DNA of 7,247 bases. It comes from Gemmatimonas sp. Lineage in GTDB: Bacteria > Gemmatimonadota > Gemmatimonadetes > Gemmatimonadales > Gemmatimonadaceae. This document shows positions 1 to 6,079 of the stretch, piece after piece; within the stretch, counting starts at the first letter, position 1; each line of letters starts with the position of its first letter. Below the pieces are notes generated by a model. It worked only from the letters and a program-made list of their open reading frames with translations. It was not told the DNA's origin and did not search any database. The position numbers were made by a program, and so were the translations under genes. The stretch is from assembly GCF_031426495.1 (NCBI RefSeq), contig NZ_JANPLK010000022.1, forward strand, positions 1 through 7,247, written 5' to 3'.

Positions 1-113
1 CCCAACGCGATCTCGATCGGGTCGCCCACGAAGTGAATACGCGTCCGCGAAAAACCCTCGGCTTCCGCACGCCGGCAGCTATCTTCGCTGAGAGCGTTGC
101 ACCGACTCGTTGA
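1..113 (+). CDS. IS30-family transposase, C-terminal fragment (truncated by the window start)
   Basis: Reading from base 3, 36 codons up to the TGA at 111-113 encode the end of an IS30-type transposase, starting QRDLDRVAHEVN and ending ESVAPTR. The stretch is identical to residues 351-386 of the transposase at 6080-7240. It includes the NTRPRKTLGFRTP segment that closes most IS30-family transposases. The truncation is due to the window edge and shows no decay: there is no stop or frameshift in the visible part. The catalytic residues lie outside the visible part. Confidence 0.93.
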   Translation, partial: QRDLDRVAHEVNTRPRKTLGFRTPAAIFAESVAPTR

Positions 114-120
114 ATCCGCC
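96..120 (-). repeat. IS terminal inverted repeat, right end (partial copy)
   Basis: This 25-bp right inverted repeat is the same as 7223-7247. Its reverse complement matches the left repeat at 6020-6044 in 22 of 25 positions: the first 12 bases are identical, then AGT, then GTGCAAC. It overlaps the transposase stop codon at 111-113, so the gene runs into the IS end. Confidence 0.92.
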
Positions 121-179
121 TCATATAGTGTTCAGAGTCGAGCGAACTTCAGTCCACAGTGTCGAGCGTATTTCGTGGA
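121..179 (+). repeat. Half of a dispersed palindromic intergenic repeat, abutting the IS end
   Basis: Bases 124-179 align without gaps to 3464-3519, with 45 of 56 positions identical. The shared blocks are TATAGTGTTCAG, AGTCCACAGTG, CGAGCG and TTTC. Bases 124-139 also match the reverse complement of 3627-3642 in 15 of 16 positions. The outer half of this repeat unit is missing here and is replaced by the IS end; a matching outer half lies at 5984-6019, on the far side of the complete IS. Nothing else is recognised between 180 and the terminator. Confidence 0.75.
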
Positions 180-223
180 GCGCATCGACAGGTCGTGCTG
201 ATTTCTCGCACCGACCCACAACG

Positions 224-255
224 AAAAAGGCGGGCGACTTTCGTCGCCCGCCTTT
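224..255 (-). terminator. Rho-independent terminator of the lipoprotein gene
   Basis: A perfect 13-bp stem (226-238 with 243-255) closes a 4-base loop. It reads AAAGGCGGGCGAC on one side and its complement on the other. On the minus strand the stem ends in a run of five T (228-224), as expected for intrinsic termination of the gene ending at 277. On the plus strand the 3' side has only CTTT and then CC, so termination in that direction would be weaker. Confidence 0.92.
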
Positions 256-276
256 CCGTTACTGCTGACGTCAAGC

Positions 277-480
277 TTAGTGCTTGGTCGTGTCGGCGGC
301 CGGAGCAGCCGGGGCGGCCATCGCGGCCGAGTCAGCCGGCGGCGGCGTCATCGCGGCCGAATCCATGGCCGGGGCGGCAGCGGCCGGAGCAGCGGCGGCC
401 GAATCAGCGGCCGGGGCCTCTTCCTTGGCGGAGCAGGCGGCGAGCACGAGTGCAGCAGCGACGAGAGCGATGCGCTTCAT
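277..480 (-). CDS. Small Ala/Pro-rich lipoprotein
   Basis: This encodes a 67-residue protein beginning MKRIALVAAALVLAACSAKE. The N terminus is a lipoprotein signal: a KR charge pair, a short hydrophobic core, and a lipobox LAAC with the acylated Cys at residue 16. The mature part (about 51 residues) is low-complexity Ala/Pro/Asp with three DSAA units and a TTKH tail, and no recognisable domain. The chosen ATG (478-480) has GGAG nine bases upstream. An in-frame ATG six codons earlier (MESST) and a longer 99-residue reading exist, but they spoil the signal peptide. The residue after Cys is Ser, which in enterobacteria would favour outer-membrane sorting. The gene is monocistronic, divergent from the glycosyltransferase, and has its own terminator. 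No function can be assigned. Confidence 0.82.
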   Translation of the reverse strand: MKRIALVAAALVLAACSAKEEAPAADSAAAAPAAAAPAMDSAAMTPPPADSAAMAAPAAPAADTTKH

Positions 481-511
481 AGTGGAGGACTCCATACGGT
501 GCGGTGGTTGC

Positions 512-561
512 GCCGTGCGTCCTGAAAAGCGCACGGCCCCCCCGGCAGAACGCCGACGGGG
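512..561 (-). promoter_or_regulatory. Two tandem hairpins in the lipoprotein gene leader
   Basis: One hairpin has a perfect 8-bp stem (512-519 with 530-537) and a 10-base loop. The second has stems 543-546/552-555 and 539-542/558-561 with a two-base bulge. If the candidate promoter at 575-602 is right, transcription starts near 568-570 and both structures fall in the 5' untranslated region, before the GGAG ribosome-binding site. They may protect the mRNA or tune translation; this is inference from pairing only. Confidence 0.4.
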
Positions 562-574
562 ATCTAGCGAACAC

Positions 575-602
575 AAGTTATGGCTCCGTGCTCAGCTGTC
601 AA
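575..602 (-). promoter_or_regulatory. Candidate sigma-70-type promoter for the lipoprotein gene
   Basis: On the minus strand a consensus -35 TTGACA (602-597) is followed after 16 bases by TAACTT (580-575). The -10 box matches the TATAAT consensus at only three positions, but these include the important T1, A2 and final T. The predicted start lies about 90 bases before the lipoprotein ATG. No comparable pair is visible for the rightward glycosyltransferase in the 480-706 interval. Confidence 0.45.
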
Positions 603-705
603 GGGTCACACCGCAACGACCGCAGTGTTCCGAGTGAGGCCAAGCGTTTGTGACACAACGGTTTCCTTCGTGTTGGGGCGCACGCCGGCCGGGCGCTAAA
701 GGGCC

Positions 706-1881
706 GTGGCGCGAGCTCCTCCCTGCCCTTACCCTTCCGCCGTGCTCATCGTCCTCGTCGCCATCGCCGTCACGGCATTCGGCATCCTAGTCCTCGGGTG
801 GGTGGTCTACCCGTCCAGAACTGCGAAAGCAGCTGGTGTGGGCGCTGGCGAGAACTCGTCCAATGCGGCGGGCTTGGTCGCCACACCGATCAGCGTCATC
901 CTCGCCACGCGCGAATCCGACGAGGCGATTCTGCGGCGCATCGAGGATCTGCGAGGCGGAGATTATCCGTCGCACCTGATGGAGATCGTGGTCGCGCTCG
1001 ACGCGACACGCTCGAGCGGGTTGGACACTCTGCAGGAAAAGCTGTCGCTCGGGACCCGAGCCGTGCACGGCGCCGTCGCCGGAAAGTCCTCAGCACTGAA
1101 CGCCGGCGTTGCGGCGGCGACGCACGAGTATCTGCTCTTCGTGGATACGGCGCAGTCATTCGAACGAGACGCCATCACGAAACTCGTGACCGCTGTCGGA
1201 ACAGACGGCTGGGGCGCGATGACGGCAACGCTCGCGCCTACCAGTGGCGACGCCCTCATGGATCGCTATTGGGCACGCGAGCTCGCCATTCGACTCGGCC
1301 AGGCCAGGCGACACAGCATCATCTGCGTGACCGGATGCGCGTACGTCATGCATCGACGATTCTGGCGCGAAATGCCTGCCGGACTTATTTGCGACGACCT
1401 CTGGAGCACCTACTCCGTTGTCACGAATGGAGGTCGCGTCGGCATTGTTACGGCGGCTCGAGTCACCGATCCGCGGCGCTTCACGCGGGACGACGAGTAC
1501 GCAAGGCGACTGCGCACCATGACCGGTATGCTGCAGTTCGTTCGCTGGTTTCCGGCGGTGTTGAGCCCGCGAAGGAACCCGATGTGGAAAGACTTCCTGC
1601 TACATAAGCTGACGCGTCCCGCCACGCCGGTGCTGTTGCTCATCGGCGGTGTCGCCACATGGGGCGCGATCATGCTGGCGAGCCCCGTCACGGCGTGGAC
1701 ACTGCTCGCCACCGGAGTGGCCACCATCGCGCTCGTCTGGCTCCTCGCCACACTCGCGCCCGGGCGCCTCGGACAGAAGGCGAAAGGTCTGCTGTTCGCA
1801 CAGCGTTTGCTCGTGATGCCGCTCTATGCAATTGCCCGGGCGGCACGGGCCGATTGGGACGTCTGGAAACCGCACCGGTAG
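706..1881 (+). CDS. Membrane-anchored family 2 glycosyltransferase
   Basis: This is a 391-residue inner-membrane protein expected to move a sugar from an activated donor to an acceptor on the cytoplasmic face. There is an N-terminal membrane segment (about 12-34), a low-complexity linker, then a GT-A fold. The fold begins at ISVILATRE (62-70) and carries VALD (Asp99), GKSSALNAG (126-134), FVDTAQ (Asp147), ICDDLW (Asp230/231) and QFVRW (277-281). The last fits the QxxRW signature of cellulose/chitin/hyaluronan-type synthases. Two more membrane segments follow (about 306-326 and 328-350). The usual DXD is DTA here, so the second metal-binding acid is missing. At 391 residues it is shorter than typical processive synthases, and the product is unknown. 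GTG706 is the first start after an in-frame stop at 697; AAAGGG sits only two bases before it, and GTG742 is an alternative that keeps the membrane anchor. No polysaccharide operon surrounds it. Confidence 0.85.
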   Translation: MARAPPCPYPSAVLIVLVAIAVTAFGILVLGWVVYPSRTAKAAGVGAGENSSNAAGLVATPISVILATRESDEAILRRIEDLRGGDYPSHLMEIVVALDATRSSGLDTLQEKLSLGTRAVHGAVAGKSSALNAGVAAATHEYLLFVDTAQSFERDAITKLVTAVGTDGWGAMTATLAPTSGDALMDRYWARELAIRLGQARRHSIICVTGCAYVMHRRFWREMPAGLICDDLWSTYSVVTNGGRVGIVTAARVTDPRRFTRDDEYARRLRTMTGMLQFVRWFPAVLSPRRNPMWKDFLLHKLTRPATPVLLLIGGVATWGAIMLASPVTAWTLLATGVATIALVWLLATLAPGRLGQKAKGLLFAQRLLVMPLYAIARAARADWDVWKPHR

Positions 1882-1887
1882 CAAAAG

Positions 1888-1908
1888 CGCGGGAACCAAG
1901 GTCCCGCG
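1888..1908 (+). other. Hairpin between the glycosyltransferase and ATPase genes
   Basis: A perfect 7-bp GC-rich stem (1888-1894 with 1902-1908) closes a 7-base loop, seven bases after the glycosyltransferase stop. No T-run follows, so it is not a standard intrinsic terminator. It could protect the 3' end of the upstream message or reduce read-through into the ATPase gene 48 bases downstream. Confidence 0.45.
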
Positions 1909-1955
1909 GCAGGTGCTAACCATGATACGTCCTGTTCCTGACTCACTGAGGTTTT

Positions 1956-3413
1956 GTGTCCAGACTCCCCGAGACCCTCGGCGCTCTCAAGCGCTCCGGC
2001 TACGCCACAAATCGCCCGAAGTCCGTCAAAGACGAGATTCGGCGTAACCTGATCGTTCGCCTGCAGTCTGGCGGCCCGCTTTTCCGCGGCGTGCTTGGCT
2101 ACGAAGACACCGTGATGCCTCAGATCGTGAACGCGCTCCTCGCGCGCCACAACTTCATCCTGCTCGGCTTGCGCGGCCAGGCGAAGTCGCGCATCCTGCG
2201 CGCGCTGGTCACGCTGCTCGACGAACAGATGCCCGTCGTGGCCGGCAGCGAAGTGAATGACGATCCGTTCGCGCCGATCTCGAAGTACGCCAAGCAACTC
2301 ATCCAGGAGCACGGCGACGAGACCCCGATCGGTTGGGTGTCGCGTGACCAGCGCTATGTCGAGAAGCTCGCGACGCCCGATGCGACCATCGCCGACATCA
2401 TCGGCGACGTGGACCCCATCAAGGCCGCGCGCGGTGGACACATCCTCGGTGACGAGCTCACGATCCATTACGGCATGCTGCCGCGCGCCAACCGCGGCAT
2501 CTTCGCGCTGAACGAGCTCCCCGACCTCGCCGGCAAGGTGCAGGTCGGCCTGTTCAACATCATGCAGGAAGGCGACGTGCAGATCAAAGGCTACCCGGTG
2601 CGTCTCGCACTTGATGTCCTGCTCTGCTTCACCGCCAATCCGGAAGACTACACGGCTCGCGGCAAGATCATCACGCCGCTCAAGGACCGCATCGGCAGCG
2701 AAATCATCACGCACTATCCCGAGAGCGTTGAACTCGGCGTCGAGATTACGCGTCAGGAAGCGTGGACGAAGCGTTCCGACGGCGTGCAGATCCGCGTCCC
2801 CGACTTGATCGAGGAAGTGGTGGAGCGCATCGCCTTCGAAGCGCGCGACGACAAGCGCATCGACAAGCGTTCCGGCGTGTCACAGCGCATGCCGATCACC
2901 GCGATGGAGAACGTGGTCTCGAACGCCGAACAGCGCGCGCTGCGCAACGGTGACAGCGAAGCCGTGCCGCGCGTGGCCGACGTGTACGCCGCCCTGCCCG
3001 CCATCACCGGCAAGATCGAGCTCGAGTACGAAGGGGAACTCGTCGGTGGCGCCACGATCGCCAAGGATCTCATCCGTCGCGCCTGCGACGCCACGCTGCG
3101 TGAACGCGCCGGAGATATCGACGCCGAAGACGTGATCATGTGGTTCGACGGCGGTGGCGCACTGCAGGTGGCCGACGAAATCGCGATGGATCTCGTGCGC
3201 CAGGGTTTCGAAACTGTCCCGAGTCTCGTGCAGACGGTGATCGCGCTCGGACTCGCCAAGAAAGGCGACGATGCGATGATCGTCGTGGCCTGCGAACTGG
3301 TCCTCGAAGCGCTGGTAGCGCGGAGGAAGATTTCGCGATCGGACGAAGGGAAGTACGGGAAGGCCGAGCGCGAATCGCGCCGACCGAAGGGACAGCAGGA
3401 CTATTTCGGCTGA
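1956..3413 (+). CDS. MoxR / Mg-chelatase subunit I-like AAA+ ATPase
   Basis: This 485-residue cytoplasmic ATPase resembles the magnesium-chelatase I/MoxR branch of AAA+ proteins, which act as ATP-driven remodelling or metal-insertion motors, usually with a von Willebrand A-domain partner. Walker A is GLRGQAKS (71-78). Walker B is IFALNELP (182-189), where Asn replaces the usual Asp before the catalytic Glu187. Sensor 1 lies at CFTANPEDY (224-232), and a candidate arginine finger at PLKDR (241-245). The helical lid follows, with a possible sensor-2 Arg around SQRMP (309-313). The region GDVDPIKAARGGHILGDEL (150-168) is typical of the chelatase-I group. I recall NELP as normal in this subfamily, so it is probably active. 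The GTG start has GAGG four bases upstream. The C-terminal tail (about 457-485) is charged and probably disordered. The usual VWA-domain neighbour is absent: the next gene is a receptor. Confidence 0.92.
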   Translation: MSRLPETLGALKRSGYATNRPKSVKDEIRRNLIVRLQSGGPLFRGVLGYEDTVMPQIVNALLARHNFILLGLRGQAKSRILRALVTLLDEQMPVVAGSEVNDDPFAPISKYAKQLIQEHGDETPIGWVSRDQRYVEKLATPDATIADIIGDVDPIKAARGGHILGDELTIHYGMLPRANRGIFALNELPDLAGKVQVGLFNIMQEGDVQIKGYPVRLALDVLLCFTANPEDYTARGKIITPLKDRIGSEIITHYPESVELGVEITRQEAWTKRSDGVQIRVPDLIEEVVERIAFEARDDKRIDKRSGVSQRMPITAMENVVSNAEQRALRNGDSEAVPRVADVYAALPAITGKIELEYEGELVGGATIAKDLIRRACDATLRERAGDIDAEDVIMWFDGGGALQVADEIAMDLVRQGFETVPSLVQTVIALGLAKKGDDAMIVVACELVLEALVARRKISRSDEGKYGKAERESRRPKGQQDYFG

Positions 3414-3423
3414 ACTGCGAACT

Positions 3424-3689
3424 GCCCAGACGCTCAGTGATCTGAACTCAGAACTCTGATCGGTATAGTGTTCAGCATTCAGCCAACAACAGTCCACAGT
3501 GCCGAGCGGGTTTCATGGATCTGACGATTCATGAGGCCTTTGCTCGGCACTCGCTGTTTGGGCCCACCGCCCCCGCGGCCCCACGCGCAGTAAGGAAATT
3601 CTCGCAACTGAGCACTGTATCTGCTGGACTCTGACCACTATACCCAGTCTGACGCCTGAACTCCGACCACTGAAAACTGGCTACTGGGC
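3424..3689. repeat. Large imperfect palindrome (MITE-like or REP-like intergenic repeat)
   Basis: The gene-free interval 3414-3772 is dominated by an inverted repeat. The core arms are 3462-3475 and 3631-3644 (13 of 14 paired). Pairing continues inward to about 3508/3596, with ACAGT, CAGT and CGAG blocks conserved, and outward to 3435/3672 (about 18 of 28). It reaches a GCCCAG/CTGGGC pair at 3424-3429/3684-3689. A second perfect 10-bp hairpin is nested inside (3498-3507 with 3542-3551). Related half-units occur at 121-179 and 5984-6019, so this is a dispersed family. Flanking target duplications are not evident. Two adjacent GAACTGC copies (3412-3425) precede it. Possible identities are a non-autonomous mobile element or a structured bidirectional terminator. 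Confidence 0.7.
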
Positions 3690-3775
3690 TGTCCGTTGAT
3701 CCCGCGTTAAGGACAACACGCTGACCTTCCCCTGCGTAGATCGGTGACCCGCCCGTTCCTTACGCACTCCCCGTG

Positions 3776-5959
3776 ATGCCCTCTGTTCCTCTCCGCTCGA
3801 AACTGCTGAGTCTGGCTGCCTGTGCCCTAGGGTTCGGTGACGCCAGCGTCGCCCACGCCCAAACCAAGGCTGACTCGTCCGCTCGCCGGGACAGTATTGC
3901 GCGCACCCTCGCCCCGTTCGCCGTGCGCGCCACGCGCAGCACGCAGTCGTCGTTTACGTCGCCGCTGGCGATCACGCACATCGACAAGTCGCAGTTTTCG
4001 GCCAAGTCGGGTTTCGGCCTCAACGACGCCCTCGGCAATGTGCCCGGTGTCCTCGTGCAGTCTCGTTACGGCACCAGTGACGTGCGAATCGCCATCCGTG
4101 GCTTCGGCGCGCGCGGCGCGGGCGACCGCAGCAACGCCGGCACGTCGCGTGGCGTGCGCGTGTTGCTGGACGGCATGCCGGAAACCGAGCCGGATGGACG
4201 CACGTCGTTCGATAACATCGATCTTGCTTCGGCCGAGGGGATCGACGTCATCCGCTCGAACGCGAGCGCGCTGTGGGGCAACGCGGCGGGCGGCGTGATC
4301 AGCGTGTCCACCGTACCCGTAATCGATCGTCCATTCGCGACCATGCAGTATCAGAGCGGGAGCTACGGCCTGCAGCGCTACATCGCGCAGACGGGCACTC
4401 CCATTGGCACCAGGGGCGGCGTGGCCTACGCCACGTTCGTGAACACGAATTTCGACGGCTGGCGCGTGAACTCCGACGCGCGTCGCGTGCTGCTGAACAC
4501 CGGCATCGTGGCTCCGGTGGGCGACAAGACGCAGATGCGCATTCACCTGCTCGGCGCCAACAATCTCTTCCACGTTCCCGGCCCGCTCTCGGCCGATGAA
4601 GTGGCAGCGAACCCGCGTCAGGCCAACACCACCTACAACGGTCGCGATGAACGTCGCTACAACCGTCTCGCCCGGCTCGGCGCCAGCGTGGAGCATGCCA
4701 TCGACGACAAGTCGAGCGTGTCGGTGGTGGCGTACATCAATCCGAAGTATCTCCAGCGTTCCGAGCGCGGCACCTTCCGTGATTTCACGCGATATCATGG
4801 CGGCGCCAACGCCGCGTATACCCGGCAGGATGTGGTGTCACCCACGTTCACGAATCGCTTCACCGCCGGACTCGATCAGGCGTACCAGGACGGCGCCGTG
4901 CTGTTCTACTCGTTGAGCGCGACCAACGGTCGCGGCACCACGCTGCGCGACAACAAGAAGGAAGGCGCCTACAACAGCGGCATCTTCCTCGAAGACGAGC
5001 TCACGCTGAACGACAAGGTCGGCATCACGCTCGGTCTGCGCGGCGACGCGATTTCATACTACTACAAGAACTACCTGAATCCGAAAACCGACGCGAGCCG
5101 CACTTTCTCACAACTCACGCCGAAAGTCGGCGCGTCGTGGCGCGTGTCGAAAACGCATACGCTGTACGCGAACGTGGGCGGCGGTGTCGAAGCGCCCGCC
5201 GGCAACGAGACGGATCCCGCCGGTACCTTTGGACAAGACACCGTCACCGCGCTCAATCCGCTGCTCGAGCCGATCCGTTCGTACACATACGAAGTGGGCA
5301 CCAAGCAGATCTTCATGGTCGGTGATGGCTCTGGTGTGCTGAGCAGCGTGTCGTACGACGCCGCCGCGTACGTCACCAATGTGCGCAACGAAATCGTGCC
5401 GTATCGCGGTGGACGCTTCTACTTCATGGCCGGCCGCGCACGTCGCACCGGCGCCGAAATCGCCGTGACCGCACTCGCCAAGGGCGACCTCCGTTTCGAG
5501 AACTCCCTCACGCTCTCGCGCAACACGTACACCCAGTACGTGATCGACTCCGTCCACTATGGCAAGGCCGGCGCGAAGGCCGACTACAGCGGCAATCGCA
5601 TCGTCGGGATCCCCGACTGGTTCTATGGTTCCAACGCCACCTGGGCACCCTCCAAGGCGCCCCTCGGTCTCGCTGCGCAATTCGGTGTACAAGGCACCGG
5701 CGGCTACTGGGCCGACGATGCCAACGCGGTGCGCGTGACGGAGTCGCACATTGTCAGCGCCAGCCTGCGCGCCGATCGCCTCCTGCTGGTCGGCGATGCC
5801 ACGGTGAAGGGCTTCCTCACGGTCGAGAATCTCGGCGACCGCCGCTTCATCGGCTCGGCCTTCTTGAACCCCGATATCGTGAATGGAAAAGCGCTGGCGT
5901 TCGAGCCGGGAATGCCGAGGACGGTGATGCTTTCCTTCTCGGTTACTCGCGGGCGCTGA
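3776..5959 (+). CDS. TonB-dependent outer-membrane receptor (siderophore/cofactor type)
   Basis: This 727-residue outer-membrane protein should import a scarce ligand using TonB-ExbBD energy. A signal peptide covers residues 1-28, with likely cleavage at AHA|Q. A possible TonB-box-like FAVRATR lies at 48-54. The plug domain spans about 48-178, with IRGFGARG (107-114), VLLDGMPETEPDG (129-141) and SALWGNAAGGVISV (164-177). The 'RGFGAR…VDG(I/M)P…PDG' pattern recalls the FecA/YncD(PqqU) branch more than sugar-type SusC receptors. The rest is a beta-barrel rich in alternating aromatic strands; the C terminus ends SFSVTRGR and lacks the classical final Phe. The length is normal and there is no frameshift. 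GTG3773 directly precedes ATG3776, and neither has a Shine-Dalgarno sequence. No Fur-like box, regulator or TonB gene is visible, so the ligand is unknown (iron chelate, PQQ-like cofactor or other). Confidence 0.93.
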   Translation: MPSVPLRSKLLSLAACALGFGDASVAHAQTKADSSARRDSIARTLAPFAVRATRSTQSSFTSPLAITHIDKSQFSAKSGFGLNDALGNVPGVLVQSRYGTSDVRIAIRGFGARGAGDRSNAGTSRGVRVLLDGMPETEPDGRTSFDNIDLASAEGIDVIRSNASALWGNAAGGVISVSTVPVIDRPFATMQYQSGSYGLQRYIAQTGTPIGTRGGVAYATFVNTNFDGWRVNSDARRVLLNTGIVAPVGDKTQMRIHLLGANNLFHVPGPLSADEVAANPRQANTTYNGRDERRYNRLARLGASVEHAIDDKSSVSVVAYINPKYLQRSERGTFRDFTRYHGGANAAYTRQDVVSPTFTNRFTAGLDQAYQDGAVLFYSLSATNGRGTTLRDNKKEGAYNSGIFLEDELTLNDKVGITLGLRGDAISYYYKNYLNPKTDASRTFSQLTPKVGASWRVSKTHTLYANVGGGVEAPAGNETDPAGTFGQDTVTALNPLLEPIRSYTYEVGTKQIFMVGDGSGVLSSVSYDAAAYVTNVRNEIVPYRGGRFYFMAGRARRTGAEIAVTALAKGDLRFENSLTLSRNTYTQYVIDSVHYGKAGAKADYSGNRIVGIPDWFYGSNATWAPSKAPLGLAAQFGVQGTGGYWADDANAVRVTESHIVSASLRADRLLLVGDATVKGFLTVENLGDRRFIGSAFLNPDIVNGKALAFEPGMPRTVMLSFSVTRGR

Positions 5960-5983
5960 AGGCTCGACGGGGAAATCGCGGAT

Positions 5984-6019
5984 CAGTACTCAGTGTTCTG
6001 AGTACAGGCATCAGACTTG
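5984..6019 (+). repeat. Outer half of the dispersed palindromic repeat, abutting the IS left end
   Basis: Bases 5991-6017 match the reverse complement of 3646-3672 in 23 of 27 positions, including TCAGACT at the IS-proximal end, and similarity continues back to 5984. The repeat stops at the IS border and its inner half is found at 121-179. It includes a perfect hairpin, GTACTCAG/CTGAGTAC (5986-5993 with 5998-6005) with loop TGTT, 27 bases after the receptor stop codon. That hairpin could end the receptor transcript, although no T-run follows. Confidence 0.72.
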
Positions 6020-6044
6020 GGCGGATTCAACCAGTGAGTGCAAC
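6020..6044 (+). repeat. IS left terminal inverted repeat
   Basis: The 25 bases begin GGCGGATTCAAC and end GTGCAAC. They match the reverse complement of 7223-7247 with three mismatches (positions 13, 17 and 18 of the repeat). The outward neighbour (G6019 against T121) does not pair, which places the border at 6020. Confidence 0.92.
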
Positions 6045-6070
6045 AGGGCGTAGTTGCACACACTCACTGG
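6031..6070 (+). promoter_or_regulatory. Leader hairpin overlapping the transposase ribosome-binding site
   Basis: CCAGTGAGTG (6031-6040) is perfectly complementary to CACTCACTGG (6061-6070). Four further pairs (6041-6044 with 6053-6056) lie inside, across a 4-base bulge, leaving an 8-base loop. The left arm is part of the terminal inverted repeat; the right arm takes in the two G of the transposase Shine-Dalgarno GGAG (6069-6072). Only a transcript entering from outside the IS would contain both arms, so the fold would hide the site in read-through RNA. IS10 and IS50 are known to block impinging transcripts in this way; here it is inference from pairing. Confidence 0.6.
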
Positions 6071-6079
6071 AGCAACGAG

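Larger units (their letters stand above)
1..120 (+). mobile_element. Right end of an IS30-family insertion sequence (copy cut by the window edge)
   Basis: These 120 bases are identical, base for base, to 7128-7247, the right end of the complete IS at 6020-7247. They hold the last 36 codons of the transposase and the right terminal inverted repeat. The identity stops exactly at the IS terminus: base 121 onward is host sequence. Whether this is a second IS copy or the same copy seen twice across a circular join cannot be settled from the sequence alone. Confidence 0.95.

Noticed and set aside
124..129. TATAGT as a -10 box, with the IS end supplying a -35 (TTGCAC 97-102 or TTGAAT 110-115) to make an outward hybrid promoter
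   Set aside because: The spacers would be 21 and 8 bases, both outside the usual 16-18. The same TATAGT recurs as part of the palindromic repeat.
159..637. Several plus-strand frames rich in Arg, Ser or Ala opposite the lipoprotein gene
   Set aside because: The minus-strand frame has a signal peptide, lipobox, ribosome-binding site and terminator. The plus-strand frames are its complements and run through the terminator or promoter.
1824..2714. Long minus-strand open frame of 296 codons opposite the ATPase gene start
   Set aside because: It is a shadow of the GC-rich plus-strand coding sequence, overlaps two well-supported genes, and its residues show no recognisable domain.
3515..3634. A 39-codon plus-strand open frame (starting MDLTIHEAF) inside the large palindrome
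   Set aside because: It has no convincing ribosome-binding site, lies wholly within the repeat, and the related copy at 121-179 has GTG at the matching place followed by a stop after eight codons. The frame is most likely incidental.
3827..4798. Long minus-strand open frame of 323 codons opposite the receptor
   Set aside because: It is His/Arg/Val-rich composition typical of antisense frames in high-GC genes, and it lies fully inside a clear TonB-dependent receptor gene.
6017..6019. A target-site duplication of the IS (TTG left, TCA right)
   Set aside because: The three bases on either side share only scattered identity, and shifting the border by one base does not yield a clean 2- or 3-bp duplication.
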